Positions 12,077 to 24,119 of a stretch of 64,000 nucleotides of DNA are shown piece after piece. Origin of the DNA: Kondoa malvinella. Its lineage: Eukaryota > Basidiomycota > Agaricostilbomycetes > Agaricostilbales > Kondoaceae. A program made the position numbers and the translations under genes. Position 1 is the first letter of the stretch. Each line of letters begins with the position of its first letter. The DNA is taken from NCBI GenBank assembly GCA_039545315.1, contig BCIM01000003.1, forward strand, positions 1,065,637 through 1,129,636, given 5' to 3'. The notes below the pieces were generated by a model. It made no database searches and was not told where the DNA came from. It worked only from the letters and a program-made list of their open reading frames with translations.

Positions 12077-12449
12077 TCTGTCTGAAATGTCGAATCAAGC
12101 GATAACGGGATAACAGTGAGGATGGCAGTGCGTGTCAAGCAGAGGGCGGGGCAACATTATGGAGAAGGAACAGCCGAAGCAGCGAGCGGAACGCGCGCGC
12201 GATTTAACCGAGTGAGAGCACTGCGAGACGACGACGACAGAGACGCAGAATAGCTCTCAGCGCAGCCGAGCCTGCCATGTAATGGCACAGACTTGGATCT
12301 CAGTTCCAAAGAGCAGAAGCCTATCGCGATTCAAAAGCAACCTGAAGCCATGACATAAAAAGACAAGACGGTACACCAGTCATGCTCGATAATACATAAG
12401 TACAATCCAACAAGATACACCACAGAGTGTCCGATCTTCACCCATTCCT
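12077..12449. other. Intergenic region
   Basis: Lies between the dehydrogenase start and the end of the C2-domain gene, both on the minus strand. Contains a purine-rich stretch and a CGCGCGCG-like run near 12190. No lost dehydrogenase exon, RNA gene or repeat was seen. Confidence 0.45.
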
Positions 12450-14441
12450 TTACTTTTCTTCCCGCACCCAATTCAGCACACTAGACTTTGGATGTGCCAA
12501 ACTTTGCTTCAATCCATTAGAGTGACCCTCCACTTCCGTCTCCTTCCGCTCAGCTTCTGCCCTCCCTTCGAGATCTTCTTCATCCGACGAACTGATTGAG
12601 CTGTCGCTATCCGAGTACGAATGACCATGCTGAACAAACACCCGACCGTCACCCGTCTTCTTCTTGTTTTCGAGCTGCTGCTTCTTTAGCCGTTCGAGCT
12701 CTTCATCACCTTGAGGTAAAGCTTTGATTTTCAACCCGGTGAAATTGGATTCCAAGTATAGTTTTAGCTGAGAAAGTAGATCAGGACTGGGTCGATAAGT
12801 TCCCGAATCATTGTCGATAATCAATTCATAATCAGCTGGATCTTCTGAAGTATGCGACCTTGTACGATCGAGCTGAGGCTTGAGGTTTAGGTCATTCATT
12901 TTCAGCTGTTCAGGTCCGTTTGTTTGACCGTTTCTTGGACGCCTTGAGCGGATAAAGAATTCTCCAGAGTAGGCAATATACTGCGCTACATTGCTCTAAA
13001 GCAGTCGGAAGCATAGACGTGAGCGGACCAACGTGACTACTGAAGGCTCTGCAGACTTACGTGCATTGTGTGTTTCGATAGCTGCAAAACAGGTCAGCTA
13101 AAGACTTGGAATGCAATTAGGACATACCAGATCGATACCAAATTCTTTCCCAGTCTCTGTTTCACATCTGTGTCAGAGAAATCATACCATGAGTGACCTT
13201 TTGGCCTCACCGGTAAAGCGGAGTTGACCATCCAGCATGAGAACGTCTGCTCACAGATCACACTTTGAACTAGACTCGATAACGGACTTACATGTATATT
13301 GTCGCCCGCCACTCGCCCATCTAGCCATCTTCAGGAATTGCTTTGACAAATCTTCGCCGGGCTCTGGCACGACTCCATACTCGGTCCTGGCAACGACTCA
13401 TGAGTACAGATGAGATGATCAGAGCAAGAGACGTACTTCTTATCGTGGTTGTATATCCTGTTATGCTGATGCCTCAATAAGCGATTTAACACGACGCCTG
13501 TGTGCTCAGGTCAGACATGGTCGCTCAATTCGTAATTGTGCCGACCTTTTACACCAGCTGAAGTGAACATGGGTTTGATGTGCTTGCTGAATTGAACATA
13601 ACCTGTCAAGGATACAGCAGTGCACAAAAGCAGGATATTGAGGCTTACGGTGATACAGGTCGGCCGGCCTAGGTCAAACTGTCAGCAGGATCCTACGCAG
13701 ATCTATACGAAACACTCACACAGGTCCTGCCAACTGTAGCATATTCGCTTGAAAGTCGAAATTCTCTACGCCCTTTTCATCCTCGTGCTTGGTATTTGCA
13801 ATCTTGCCAATCAAAGAGGAGTAAGACTGCGACCAATGCCCAGGCGAGAGCGTATAAACTCTTCCACTAGGCCCTTCAGTCCTACCCAACACTTCTGCAC
13901 TGACGACCATTTGACCACGCATTTCCAATTGACGATGAAATACCGTCGCAACAGCTCTAAGACCATATGCGCGCCAAGATCCTGACCGCTTCTCGATTCT
14001 ATACGTCTGCTTGTTTAAGCCTTTCCATTCTCGCAGATGCGCAATGGTGATGTAGACGTTGCCTAGTCTATCATCATGATTTCCTGGATCTTCGTCGTAT
14101 ACCCGAATGTTGAGTCGGAAACCATCTTCAGGGACGTTCGCTACAACCCAAGTGCAATTGAATGTTGGGTCGACGCTTTTATGTACTGTAGGTGTTCGAA
14201 GCGATACTTCTGGATCGCCTGCATGTCGTTTCGGCGTCGAGGTTTGCAGTATAGCGTAGAGAAACGGATCAGATGCTCTTGATGCCAAGTCAGACATGGG
14301 TAGATTGCCAGCGCTGTGGAACGTGAAGCGGACGGTGTCTGTACCGAGATAGTGGTCATGATAAGATTAGATTCAAGCAGCTAGCGGTTGATGACGGTGA
14401 CATACAGCCGTTGGGTAGGTCTGGGACTGATGTAGCGTCAT
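12450..14441 (-). CDS. C2-domain protein of a conserved fungal family
   Basis: Starts at 14441 (MTLHQSQTYPTAV). After a small intron comes a C2 domain: VRFTFHSAGNLPMSDLASR, DPFLYAILQT, DPTFNCTWVVANVPEDGFRL, RVYDEDPGNHDDRLGNVYI. Acidic residues for calcium binding are partly present (D-E-D-P-G-N-H-D-D). A series of short exons then gives FTSAGVKGRR, TYVLMLDGQLRFTGETGKEF, HSNVAQYIAYSGEFFIR and a large last exon with IDNDSGTYRPSPDLLSQL and LESNFTGLKIKAL. That tail pairs with a C2 domain in uncharacterised fungal proteins I recall, presumably peripheral-membrane proteins. The C-terminus is Ser/Asp/Glu-rich. The function is unknown; membrane or lipid binding is inferred from the C2 domain. Confidence 0.75.
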
Positions 14442-14774
14442 GCCCACAACTTAGATCTGGCATTCTCGAGAAGCGCAGGCAGAAGAGAGGCAGATCAAAA
14501 TAAACTTCGGACGAGTCGCTATAAATGGCAAAGGCGCGAAGGTATCTTCAGCTTCATGTTATGCCAGCAAGGTAGAGGACACGCTGGTTGAGGATCAACA
14601 AGCGATCCAGCGGCGGGACTGATCGACGTCTGCCGCCAACAAGTCGCCTGCTGTCTGTGAACCATATACGGCAATACATTTCAGAGTCACTCCTTCGAAG
14701 TTTCGTAGTGCACAAGCAACCGCATCAAGTCTCTGTATCAAGTGTCCGCGACACACAGCTAGTGTTCTGGAGTC
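14442..14774. other. Divergent intergenic region (C2 gene / GDSL esterase)
   Basis: Shared upstream region of two divergent genes. A TATAAA-like element (gctataaatgg) lies near 14519-14529. No exon or RNA gene was seen. Confidence 0.4.
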
Positions 14775-16111
14775 ATGAAATCGCTCGCTATCTTACTTTT
14801 GGTAGCTCAAGCCCTCGCTGCCCCTGTATCAAAGAGGAACAACTACAAGCAGCTCGTAGTCTTTGGTGATTCTATCAGCGACAACGGAAATGTGTATCGC
14901 TTGACGAATCAGACGGTGGGCAGCCAAGTCTCGCTCGCATCATTTGCTAAGTCTGTCTACAGTGGCCTGAGGATCCAGCGTACTACAAAGGCCGCTTCTC
15001 AGAGTGAGTCTGCTGTCTATACGAGCATTGATACGATGGGTGACAAACTTCCTAATCCAGCGGTCCGGTGTAAGTACACTCTTATGCTGGAAAAAAGCTA
15101 TCTTATGCATCTATGACCTAGGTGGTGTGAACAACTAGCAGATCATCTATCTCTGGAACTCAAAGACTATGCATATGGCTCTGGAACGGCGAATAATTCT
15201 CTCGTCGCTGGATTCACGTAAGCTGCTACGAATTGCCTAAAATGCTGCTCATATCTATGCAGTGGTGCAACGGAGACCATACCTGTCCCTTCTGTTGATG
15301 AACAGATTGATATCTACCTTGATGAAGGAAGCAATAAGCTCGACTCGAGTATAGCTGTCATGTAAGCAGCTTCCACATCTGCTCCAATAGCGCTCAGATC
15401 TATTCAATAGTATGGTCGGACTGAGTGAGCTCCTCCTCCTCCTCATCAAGCTTAGTTCATTTACATATGCTTTCAGATGACGCCTACTTCGATCCTTCCG
15501 TCTCCGCAACAGCAGTAGCATCAAGTATTCAAGCCTCGTCTAATCGCCTAGCTTCTCTCGGTGTTTGTCACCTCTGCCCACCCTTATCTACCTATCTAAT
15601 CTGCTGCAGGCAAAACACATTCTAATCGGGATTGAATACGATCTAGCTCGGGTGCCATACTACAGCTTGGAAGCCAACATCATCCCTCCTCAGAACATCA
15701 GCATGGCAGCAGAGTACAGCGCCGCGTTAGGTTATGAACTCCGGACTTTCGCTGCTACCAACAAAGGGTCAAACGTAGCCATCCTGGATGCTTAGTATGT
15801 TTCTCTCTTTCTTACTTGAATCGATTGTTGATGATGATGCAGTACCCTCGTTAATTGGATCATTGGCCATCCAGACCAATATGGTTTCAATGCAAAGACG
15901 ATAGGGGAACCTTGTCTAGTTACTGAATCGGAAGATACTCCTCGATCAGTATGTCAAGATCCAGATAGCTATTTGTGGTTTGATACGGTGTGTCTTTTGC
16001 TCGTTGCATAAGACAGAAGTTTATACTTGACGCCAGTTCCACTTGACGGAAGCTGGTCACAAGCTGCTCGCAGATGAGGCTAAGCGCGTCATCAAAGGCG
16101 CATACTGGTAG
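14775..16111 (+). CDS. Secreted GDSL-family esterase/lipase (carbohydrate acetylesterase type)
   Basis: A predicted extracellular serine esterase, probably deacetylating plant polysaccharides (CE16-like); substrate is inferred. Signal peptide MKSLAILLLVAQALAAP is followed by a possible Kex2 site (SKR). Block I is VVFGDSISDNGN with the catalytic serine. Exons then give YYKGRFSDGPVWCEQLAD, YAYGSGTANN, a block III-like MVGLNDAYFD and the Asp/His pair in WFDTFHLTEAGHKLLADE, ending GAYW at 16111. Seven or so introns of about 50 nt. Length after splicing (about 300 residues) is normal for the family. Confidence 0.85.
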
Positions 16112-16368
16112 TGTCATCGTCTGCCAGAATGAGAGGAAAATGTACCATAGTTTGCAAGAGGTGTACATAGGTACATTAGTGCCGATGAAATGAAAAAGTC
16201 TGTCTTTACCAAACAAGAATTCCGAGTATTGTAAAGTAGGTATAGGAAAGATGAGGTGGACTTCCAGCAGGAGTGAGCGCGCGAGGTGGGCCTGACATTC
16301 TGACACGAGCAGCACAATCGCACGAGAGATGAGATCCAGAATGATGTATTTGCATATGATTAACAAGT

Positions 16369-18020
16369 CTAAGCCTGTTTGGCAGCCATAGCTTTTCTGC
16401 AAATTCAGAAGACATTATCAGCAACTTTCTCACCTGACAAAGGAGAGAACGAACCTCTTTGATGTGAGCGCCTTGAAACCACTCGTAATTGAAGAGACGG
16501 AACGGCGAGATTGACACCTGTTCATGGGTTTAGATGCCGATAACAAGAGATAGACAGGGACATACGATTGGCAAGTTACGAAATAGATACGATTGTCCTT
16601 TTCCAGCAGCGTGTCTGGCGATTTGCATGTCTTGCAAGTCACGTACTCAACTGTCAGCCAGAGTCGATGTCAGTATATAATCATACACAGAACAATGTCA
16701 AACTGACCGATATAGCGACGCAAGATGTTTTCAATCTGCTTTTGCTGGAAACGACCTTTGATGACCAAACGCCCGCTTCCGTCGACTGAACCAGTTGTAC
16801 CCATTTCAGCAAACAAGAATTGAATGACGTGCTCTGGTTGCCTGTGAGTTACCAAGGTATTGTCAAGCAATTGTTGATTGCAGCAGGACCATCACCCACC
16901 TGTGCATCTTTTTGCAAATGTCGGCAATGTTGGCAAAGACTGATCGCTTGTTGCCGTCTCTGTGCATGCTGGGAGGTGGGATGGTGTATCTCTTCTTGCC
17001 AGATCCTCCAGACAGCGAAGGATGTGATTGATACAACAAGCTGTAAAAGCGGCCAAGCAACTATCATCATAGTTCAGCTTGTGCCCCCTCTCAAGCAAGG
17101 ATGGAATGCTCACCTCTCCATATTGATAATCGCGATCTTCAGAAATCCATCCCTTCTTCTCATAAGCTGATTCAGACTTTGTCTTATCACCACCTTCACC
17201 AGCAGCGCCACCTTCCGCAGCGAACGGATTCTCTCCCTCTGGTACATCCTCATCATCGGCCACAGGTGCATCTCCCTGTTCGACGTCTGATCCAGCTTCT
17301 CGATTAGCAGCATCAGCAGTCTCGGTCGCTGCTAATTCTTTCTCGAACCTAAGAACATCTAATGAGCATACCATAGAATTACTCGGAGAGGTGGGGACAT
17401 ACGCCTCCAAGTCAAAAGTCTTGGTCTTTGATTTCTTCTTCTTCTTCTTGAGGTCTGCAAAGTCGTCCAAACCATCACCTTCAGCGGGAGCATCTGGTTG
17501 AGCTTCAGGCGCAGCAGCTTCGGCTACATTGTTTGCCTCGGAGGCTTGTGGTTGTACGCTATCATAGACATAAGCATAGCACAGGATCATGAGCAGCGAA
17601 AGACTCACTCATCCAAGTCGAGCGCGATTTTAGTCTTCTTCTTCTTCTTTTTCTAAAGATACCGGCCATAGATCAGACCCATAGTCTCGCATAGCCCTAT
17701 GTAGAGCCGTACCAGATCAGAAAAGTCCAACTCTGCGCTCTCAGGCAACGTCAAATCCGCCTTTGTCTCTTCAGGCCTGACCGCATCTTGCAATCTAGAC
17801 GCTGTAGGTTCTTCGAGTTCCGTCTTGGCTCCATCAGCTCGACTACCGCCTGCTGGACTGCTGCTCTGTTCTGATGGAATGTCCAACTCATCGAATCTGA
17901 ACATAAGTGCGAAATGAACTTTTGAGCAAACAGCGGGCCTAATAGGGCTTACGCTACTGATTTCTTGGGCTTCTTGCTCACTTTCTTGACGCCCGCAAAC
18001 ATGTTGTCGAGATCTGCCAT
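16369..18020 (-). CDS. SUI3: Translation initiation factor eIF2 subunit beta
   Basis: The beta subunit of eIF2, which carries initiator Met-tRNA to the 40S ribosome. Starts at 18020 ([20 protein letters not shown]). The N-terminal half carries lysine blocks (KKKKKK, twice or more) that bind eIF5 and eIF2B, separated by acidic linkers. The conserved C-terminal half contains [53 protein letters not shown] and [20 protein letters not shown], and the zinc finger CKTC...CQSC with an intron just before its last cysteine. It ends [19 protein letters not shown] at 16369. The short final exon is recovered only after a long intron. All family landmarks are present; the gene looks intact. Confidence 0.95.
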
Positions 18021-18330
18021 CTTGGTGATATCGTGACTCGAGAACGACAAGGCAACAGGTGACGATTTGAAATTAAATAGCAAGCTCCGAGTCAGACGAG
18101 TCACAGAATAGCTAGGCACGCAGTTGTAGCGCTATTCGGGTCAGCTTGCAACGACGGCTTGCCTTGCACGAGTCAGCTTGAGACTCGAATGAACAACAAA
18201 AAGCACAGCTGCGCATTGCAAAAGAAAATAAGTAAAGAACAGCCGTACTCTACCCTTGCTTCCTCTTGCAAAAGCAACGCGCGTCCCAGAATCTCTCCTC
18301 TTCTTTCCTTCGTGATGGAATCGACCTAAA

Positions 18331-20058
18331 TTAAGCGGCAGTCTCGGACGTAGCAGGTGCAGGCATTTCTTCGTCGGCTTTGACATCTTCAGCTGGTGCA
18401 TCAGCTGGTGCGTCGGCTTCTTGCACTGGAGTCTCTTCGACCTTCTTCTCGGCATCAGCCTCCACAGTTTCAGTCTTTGGGGCATCGCCGTTGGTTTCAG
18501 CTGGAGCATCGCCATTAGTCGCTGGGACGGGAGTCTCTTCGACCTTCTTGTCGTCAACATCCATCTCGCCTTCAGCTGTGCCATACGCGATCAGTCATTG
18601 CGATTCAGCGATAGTAGGAAAGCTTACGCATGAGGGAGTCTTTCCACTTCTCTACAAGAGCTGTAGGACAAGAGGTGGATGAGCTCACGAGTACAGCTTC
18701 GATGAGTTGCCCAAGCGCCTACCTGCAGCACGGGACTTGAAGTTGAATTCGCTGTCACGAGGAATGTCTTCCTTGATGGTAGCAATGCGCTTGACGACCT
18801 TGGGAAGCTTTGATGGCTGTGGATCACACGTACCCAGGCTCAGCAATAGAACATTGCATGCCTAGCGAATGACGCACTACTAGCCAGTCTGCCTGATGTT
18901 GGAATTCTTCCATCTCTTTGAAGATCTTGTCGTAGGTAGGAGCATCCTGTCAAAAGCCAGTATAAGCGACTGTAAAGGAACGTTGCCGAACATAAGCGGA
19001 CCTTTTCATCAGGTAGACTTTTTGTGAGGAAAGCCTTTTGCAGCTTGTGCCTCCACTCGCGACATTTGACGGCACCCTCGGACATGTCTGTCAGGACCAC
19101 AAGCATTCCTATCAGCCTATAATCTTATATTTATGTCTCGCGAACTGACCTTCGCCACCAGCAGCAGGCTTTTTCTTGTCAGCCTTTGCTTTTGGCTTGA
19201 CCTCCTGTCAGACCATTCAGCAAAGAACTTCCAGAAGGAAGGTCATAACTAATGGCGGACCTTCTTCTCAACTTTAGCCTTCTTCTTTTCTCCAGCCTCT
19301 TTAGCAGGTTTGTCGGCCTTTCTTTTCCTCTTTCCATCAGTAGTAGGCTTGCTCTCAACCTCATCCTCAGAATCAAGCTCATCACCGTCTCCAGCATCTT
19401 TAGCTTTTTCCGCCTCGGCTTGTTTTTCTGCTTCCCATTCTTCAGGATCTTGAGCCGTCTTGTAGGCCATCAGCAATTGACCAGAGCCTTTCTTGTTGCC
19501 AATGTAATTTTCGATGGCTTTAGTAGTGAGAGCGTTGAGTTCCTTGTCTGCGCTCCACGAACTGTTAAAACGCCACGGGTGAAATTCCCAAAATTAGCCA
19601 ATGCATCCAGACGAAGAGAATGATGGAACGCACTAATTACCATCAGTGTAGTACTTTACGAGATGAACTTGTTTCTTAGCTGGTCTGGTCTTGAGCACCT
19701 CTTTGGTCAGATATTCCTTTTCGGGGTCAACAATCTGTAAGCGCCAGACAGATATTTGGTTAGTATGACTGGTCATAGGAGGTGTTGAGATGTGTTATAG
19801 CTAGGTTGCAGCACCAGCAGAGGATACGAGTAAACGGGTCGGGGCCAAATCGAAAAAGGAAGGATGAAAATGAGGGAAAACATTCACCTTTGCTGGCCAA
19901 GGAGGGTATCCTGATGCAGCCAGTACATGTTAGATGTAGCTACAGCACGAATCGAGATAGGACGTACCCTTGATGCGACCTAGGACGAGGTCACCGATTT
20001 TAAAAGACTTTGTTTCAGCGTCGGCAGTCTTGGCCTTGCTACCACCTTTCTTTGACAT
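18331..20058 (-). CDS. PWWP-domain chromatin protein with TFIIS-N/LEDGF-like domain
   Basis: Starts at 20058 (MSKKGGSKAK). A PWWP domain follows at once (KIGDLVLGRIKGYPPWPAKI), which in this fold reads methylated histone H3 with DNA. The middle is a long K/E-rich, nuclear-localising linker (KRKRKADKPAKEAGEKKKAK). A helical bundle then appears: VKCREWRHKLQKAFL, YDKIFKEMEEFQHQADWLVAS, KLPKVVKRIATIKEDIPRD, FNFKSRAAALVEKWKDSLM, resembling the TFIIS N-terminal/LEDGF integrase-binding domain. The tail is acidic with repeats of KVEETPV and TNGDAP. The order PWWP, linker, helical bundle matches the HDGF/LEDGF family. Expected role: coupling H3K36-methylated chromatin to transcription elongation; this is inferred from domains. 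Confidence 0.82.
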
Positions 20059-20531
20059 GGTGTAATGTACTGGTTGTCCAATTAAAGAGGGAATTGAAGA
20101 CTATCAAGCACAGACAAAGCATAAGAACGAGGGAGTTATACGACGAGCAAGCAAGGAAATTGTTATGCACGCGATTTTTGATGGGTAGCAACAGCAGAGC
20201 AGTGCAATAGACCAGACGTAGATGAAGAGCGAGGCAAGGACGAGAAGAAACAAAGAGATTAGCACGTAAACACAAGCTCAGCGCGGTCGCGGGACAAGAG
20301 TGGTCGAGAAGCGTTGAGCCGGATGCTGTCTGCTCAGGTGCGTCTCTCTACCTCGCGATACCTGCTGCGGATCCTCACAAGCATACTGATCAATGCTTAG
20401 AGAGCCAGCTCGTAGCCGAACCAAATGAATCGGTGACCTTTTCGAAATGCAAACACTTCCGGAGACCCATTCAAGCCTTCAAACCGTTATCTCGTTCGCT
20501 GACACATACATGGAACCTCGCTTGACTACTT
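20059..20531. other. Intergenic region upstream of the PWWP gene
   Basis: Lies between the PWWP gene start and the 3' end of the ATP synthase delta gene. No coding exon, tRNA or repeat was recognised on either strand. Confidence 0.45.
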
Positions 20532-21374
20532 CTAAGCACGGATAGCGGCCTATAAAAGAGCACATTTCAGTATTTCTTCCGAGGTCTGCGGAATTATCAG
20601 GAAAATTACCTGAAGCGCTTCAAAGACCTATTCATACAGCCAACTGATTAGCACGACTTGGTGCAGAATAAGTAGGTCGACGAACCTCAATCTCAGCCTT
20701 TGCTTCCTGCTTTTCCTGGTCAGAGCCGTTTCCGCCAGCTACACGTTGTGCCTCTGCCAATCCCGAGCGAATGGCCTGTAGATGTAACCGGCCTGATGAG
20801 CAATGTATATTGCATCAGAGCGCAACAACCTACGTCTTGAGAGAATGACTCTAGCGGGTATGCCTCAACAGCGTTGATGGTGAGCAGGTTGGAAGGGTGA
20901 ATGTTTGCGAATCCGCCGGACACTGTTGCACCAAATAGAATGAGCTTCTATATGCTAGATAGACTGGCAGGCCAAGCAGCAGAGCTTCGGTAGCTGCTGC
21001 CATTTATCCCATTCCGCCTGTCTCAAATGACTTACCGAACCACTTTTTGCTATCGTTGGAACCACTCTCGACTACTTCGACCACACCAGGCTTCAAAGCT
21101 TCCACAGTAGGGACGTGGTTGGCCAAAATACCCATATCACCTGAAGCAGCTGACAGATTGACTTGAAGTACTTCCGAGGACGAAAAGAGAGTCTACCCAG
21201 CCAAAATAACATTCAACCTTGCATGTGTAGCATGGCGTGGATGCCTACCTGATGCGGCAAAGTGAGGGAGAGCTTTAATTTGTTGCTCGACCCTGCTTCT
21301 TCGGCGTAACCTCTAGCCAAACGAGGCAAAGCTGCGGCTCTACGAAGGCCTGAACGGGCTAATGGTGCAATCAT
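20532..21374 (-). CDS. ATP16: Mitochondrial ATP synthase F1 subunit delta
   Basis: Part of the central stalk of F1Fo ATP synthase; the homologue of bacterial epsilon. Starts at 21374 with a mitochondrial presequence (MIAPLARSGLRRAAALPRLARGY). Conserved blocks: KLKLSLTLPHQ, VNLSAASGDMGILANHVPTV, ALKPGVVEVVE, FVSGGFANIHPSNLLTI, AVEAYPLESFS. The last two exons are tiny (VFEALQ, then AAIRA and stop at 20532). Six short introns. Upstream ATGs in the same frame (21473) would place extra residues before the presequence and are less likely. Confidence 0.93.
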
Positions 21375-21589
21375 CTTTGTTGTGAAACGAGAGATGCTGC
21401 TTTGCTGCTGAGAGAGAGAGAGAGGTGTCGACTTGGGAAGGATCGCAGAGCTTACAAAACTCATTTCTGGCACAGTTCAAAATCACTCGACGCAGGTCGT
21501 CTTGTTCCCTTCCAGAGCCTCTCGTAGGCACTCACAAACAACAGCTAGCAAAGGTAACACACGCTGGCTTGCACGAGCGGCGCGACGAA
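21375..21589. promoter_or_regulatory. Short divergent promoter between ATP16 and TOA1
   Basis: Only about 215 nt separates the two start codons. It contains a GAGAGAGAGAGAG tract (21409-21422), matched by a CTCTCTCTCTC tract inside the first intron of the TOA1 gene. No TATA box is evident. A shared promoter is likely from the spacing alone. Confidence 0.4.
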
Positions 21590-22457
21590 ATGAGTAATCG
21601 CCAAGTGGTAAGGCCTCCTCTCTCTCTCTCTGCCACCCTGTCCTCCCCCTCTGCCTCTGTGTCTCCAAAGCGTATACCAATGCATGTCTTTTCTGTTCAG
21701 GCTGGCGTATATCGCCAAGTGATTGACTCTGTCATCCAAAACTCTCGAGCCGACTTTGAAGAGATGGGCTTTGAAGATTCCGTCCTCTCTGCACTACAAA
21801 AGGTGTCTTTCCCTTTCTTTTACTTTTGTCTTGGTGTACGTTCGCTGTAGCGTTGTGTATTTCAGTCATGGGAGAGCAAGTTGGCTTCTGCCCGAGTAGC
21901 CGATTTCGAGACCGACGCTCGACTTGGTCCTTTGGCCCGTGAAGCTGCTACACAAGCCTTACAAGCCCGTCAGCGTCTTTTAGCCCAACAACAAAAAGAT
22001 GCCGCTTCTGCAGCTTCATCTTCTGCTCCTTCCCCTGCTCAACAAGCCGATGTCAAGGGGAACATCAAGTCTTCGGGTACGACAACACCCATGACCAACA
22101 AGAGCGAGGAAGATAAGGAAGAGGATAATCTCATTGGAAGTGATCTGGATGATTCGGATGATGAGGACGACAACAAGGCTGAGCTTGATGATTCTGCTGC
22201 TGGCGGTGATCTCGTCATTGCCCTTTACGAAAAGGTGCGGTTAAGAGCTTGGAAATGTCCTAGGATGTTGCCAAAGTTTGCGGTTTGCACAGGTCACCCG
22301 AGTCAAGAACAAGTGGAAGGTCCAGCTCAAAGATGGAATCGTCAGTGCAAACGGAAAAGACTACCTCTTCTCAAAGTGTAATGGGTGAGAATGACTTGCA
22401 GTCTACTACCACGTAGCTGAGCTCTGCGTTGGTTATCACAGCGAGTTCGAGTGGTGA
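21590..22457 (+). CDS. TOA1: TFIIA large subunit (alpha/beta)
   Basis: A general transcription factor subunit that stabilises TBP on the promoter. The start exon is five codons (MSNRQ, from 21590). After a CT-rich intron comes the N-terminal four-helix part AGVYRQVIDSVIQNSRADFE. A low-complexity linker (QQKDAASAASSSAPSPAQQ) and an acidic region (GSDLDDSDDEDDNKAEL) follow. The C-terminal beta-barrel part, split over two further exons, reads VTRVKNKWKVQLKDGIVSAN, GKDYLFSKCNGEFEW, ending at 22457. Both conserved ends are intact; the linker length varies widely in the family. Confidence 0.94.
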
Positions 22458-22610
22458 TCCATGTGCATCGTGCTTTAATCATCCTGTATATGTCTGCTCT
22501 TGCAACGCGCATCAGCTTGTCTGTGACATGGGCGCTTTGACTATCCCTCGCTGCATCCATGCTTTCCTGAGTGTTTACATCTATTCTCATGCTCTAAGTC
22601 TACATATAAG

Positions 22611-23890
22611 TTAATGCTCCTGCGTCTGTCCTTGACAAAGCCGTATCGTCACTTCTGTCCCTTCACCATACTTGCTGTCCACAACCAAGCTTCCGCCTCC
22701 AAAATACCTCGCGTATATTCTCGAGAGTTTCAATCCAAATCCTTGACCTGCCAAAGGTGAATCTTGTTCACCAGCACCTGCATTCTGTTGCATTGAATAA
22801 GGCCCGCTTTCTCTATAGTCGACGGGTGGAACAGTAGCAGTAGTGAAACCATAGAGCCATATTCGATCTAGATCTTCTGGTCTGATTCCACCTCCTTGAT
22901 CCTTGATCTTCACTACTAATGTTGAGCCTTCTAGAGATATATGCGCTTTGATAGGTGGGAGATCGAGTGCGTCGACGTGGTGCTCGCAGGTAGCTCGAAA
23001 GGCATTCTTTAAGATTTCCGTAAATATGTAGGAGAGGTGCATCTCGACGCTGTAAGATATAAGCCTCAGATACTTAGAGCAGCTAGTTGACTCACTAAGG
23101 GAAGGTACAGTCCAGATCACCTTCTATTTCTATCTCTGGCGCGCGGTCATATTTGTCCTCGCAGAGCTATCCACCGATTAGCAATAGCTCATAGCGCTGA
23201 GTAGTCGTACCTACCACACCAACGAAGGCGGCACTTCCGTCAAGGACCAATTCGACCGGTAAAGCTTTATCTAAAATCCCTATACGTCTGCCTTTCTGCT
23301 TCTGCGCTTCCCCAGTGCTTGCCTTGGTCAGAGCGACGTGCTGCTCCGCTATCAAACGTATCCCTATCCGATTTCTCAGGGCCTTGTCCAAGAATTCAGT
23401 GAGCTGTTCGTTGCTGAGAAGCTTCTTCTGCGCAATCTCTTTGAAACCTCTTGACAAGACGGAAACGTTCTTTGCATGAGCTTCGAGATAGTTCGCTAGA
23501 TGCTTGCTGTATCCTTCATTATCTTTCAAGCTGGTAATCTTTGGCCAGGCATCGAGATGCTTGAAGCTGTCCAAGTAAAGATCATGGATCTGCTTGATGA
23601 AGGGATTATCTTGTGCTTCTTGAGGCAGACTTTCGTGAGCTCGTACGCGCCGGGCGACTCGATGAGGTAGCTGGCCGCGAGTCAGTTCTGCGCTAGCCAA
23701 CAGAGCATCTTGAGGCAGCGGAGGATGACCAAAGGACATGAGCTGCTCCACTGAAATGGAAGCAGGCGGTATCTTAGCCAGTCTGAGCAGAGATCAGCCT
23801 TCCATCTGCAGCCCTTCGCTCGACTAACTCTGCCAATCTGGCTCGCATTGTAGCATCTGTTGCAAGCCTTATACTGGCTCTGAAAGCCAT
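22611..23890 (-). CDS. Mitochondrial pyruvate dehydrogenase kinase-type protein kinase
   Basis: A GHKL-fold kinase that inactivates a mitochondrial 2-oxoacid dehydrogenase by serine phosphorylation (PDK/BCKDK family; Pkp1/Pkp2 in yeast). Starts at 23890 (MAFRASIRLATDATMRARLAE), a plausible mitochondrial leader. The N-terminal helical regulatory domain includes MSFGHPPLPQDALLASAEL, LPHRVARRVRAHESLP and FLDKALRNRIGIRLIAEQHV. The ATP domain has an N box (YIFTEILKNAFRATCEHH), G1 box (VKIKDQGGGIRPEDL), IWLYGFTTA and G2 box (GQGFGLKLSRIYARYFGG), ending at 22611. An insertion of about 25 residues lies between the G1 region and the G2 box. Whether pyruvate or branched-chain dehydrogenase is the substrate cannot be told. 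Confidence 0.9.
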
Positions 23891-24119
23891 CTTGTACTGT
23901 ATCTATCGTCGCTATGGATACCTCATTGCGGCGGTTGTATAGAGCACCGCTGGGTTGGCTGTGTCAAGAAGACTCGCTCTGGTCAAAATATCGATCAGAT
24001 CATGTGATTTCCGAGTCAATGCATTAGCACCATAATTACAGAGTACAAGGGGTACAAAATACATGTGGATATACCATGAGAATGATACACAAACGGAACT
24101 TTCCAAGCTTGGAAGAGCG

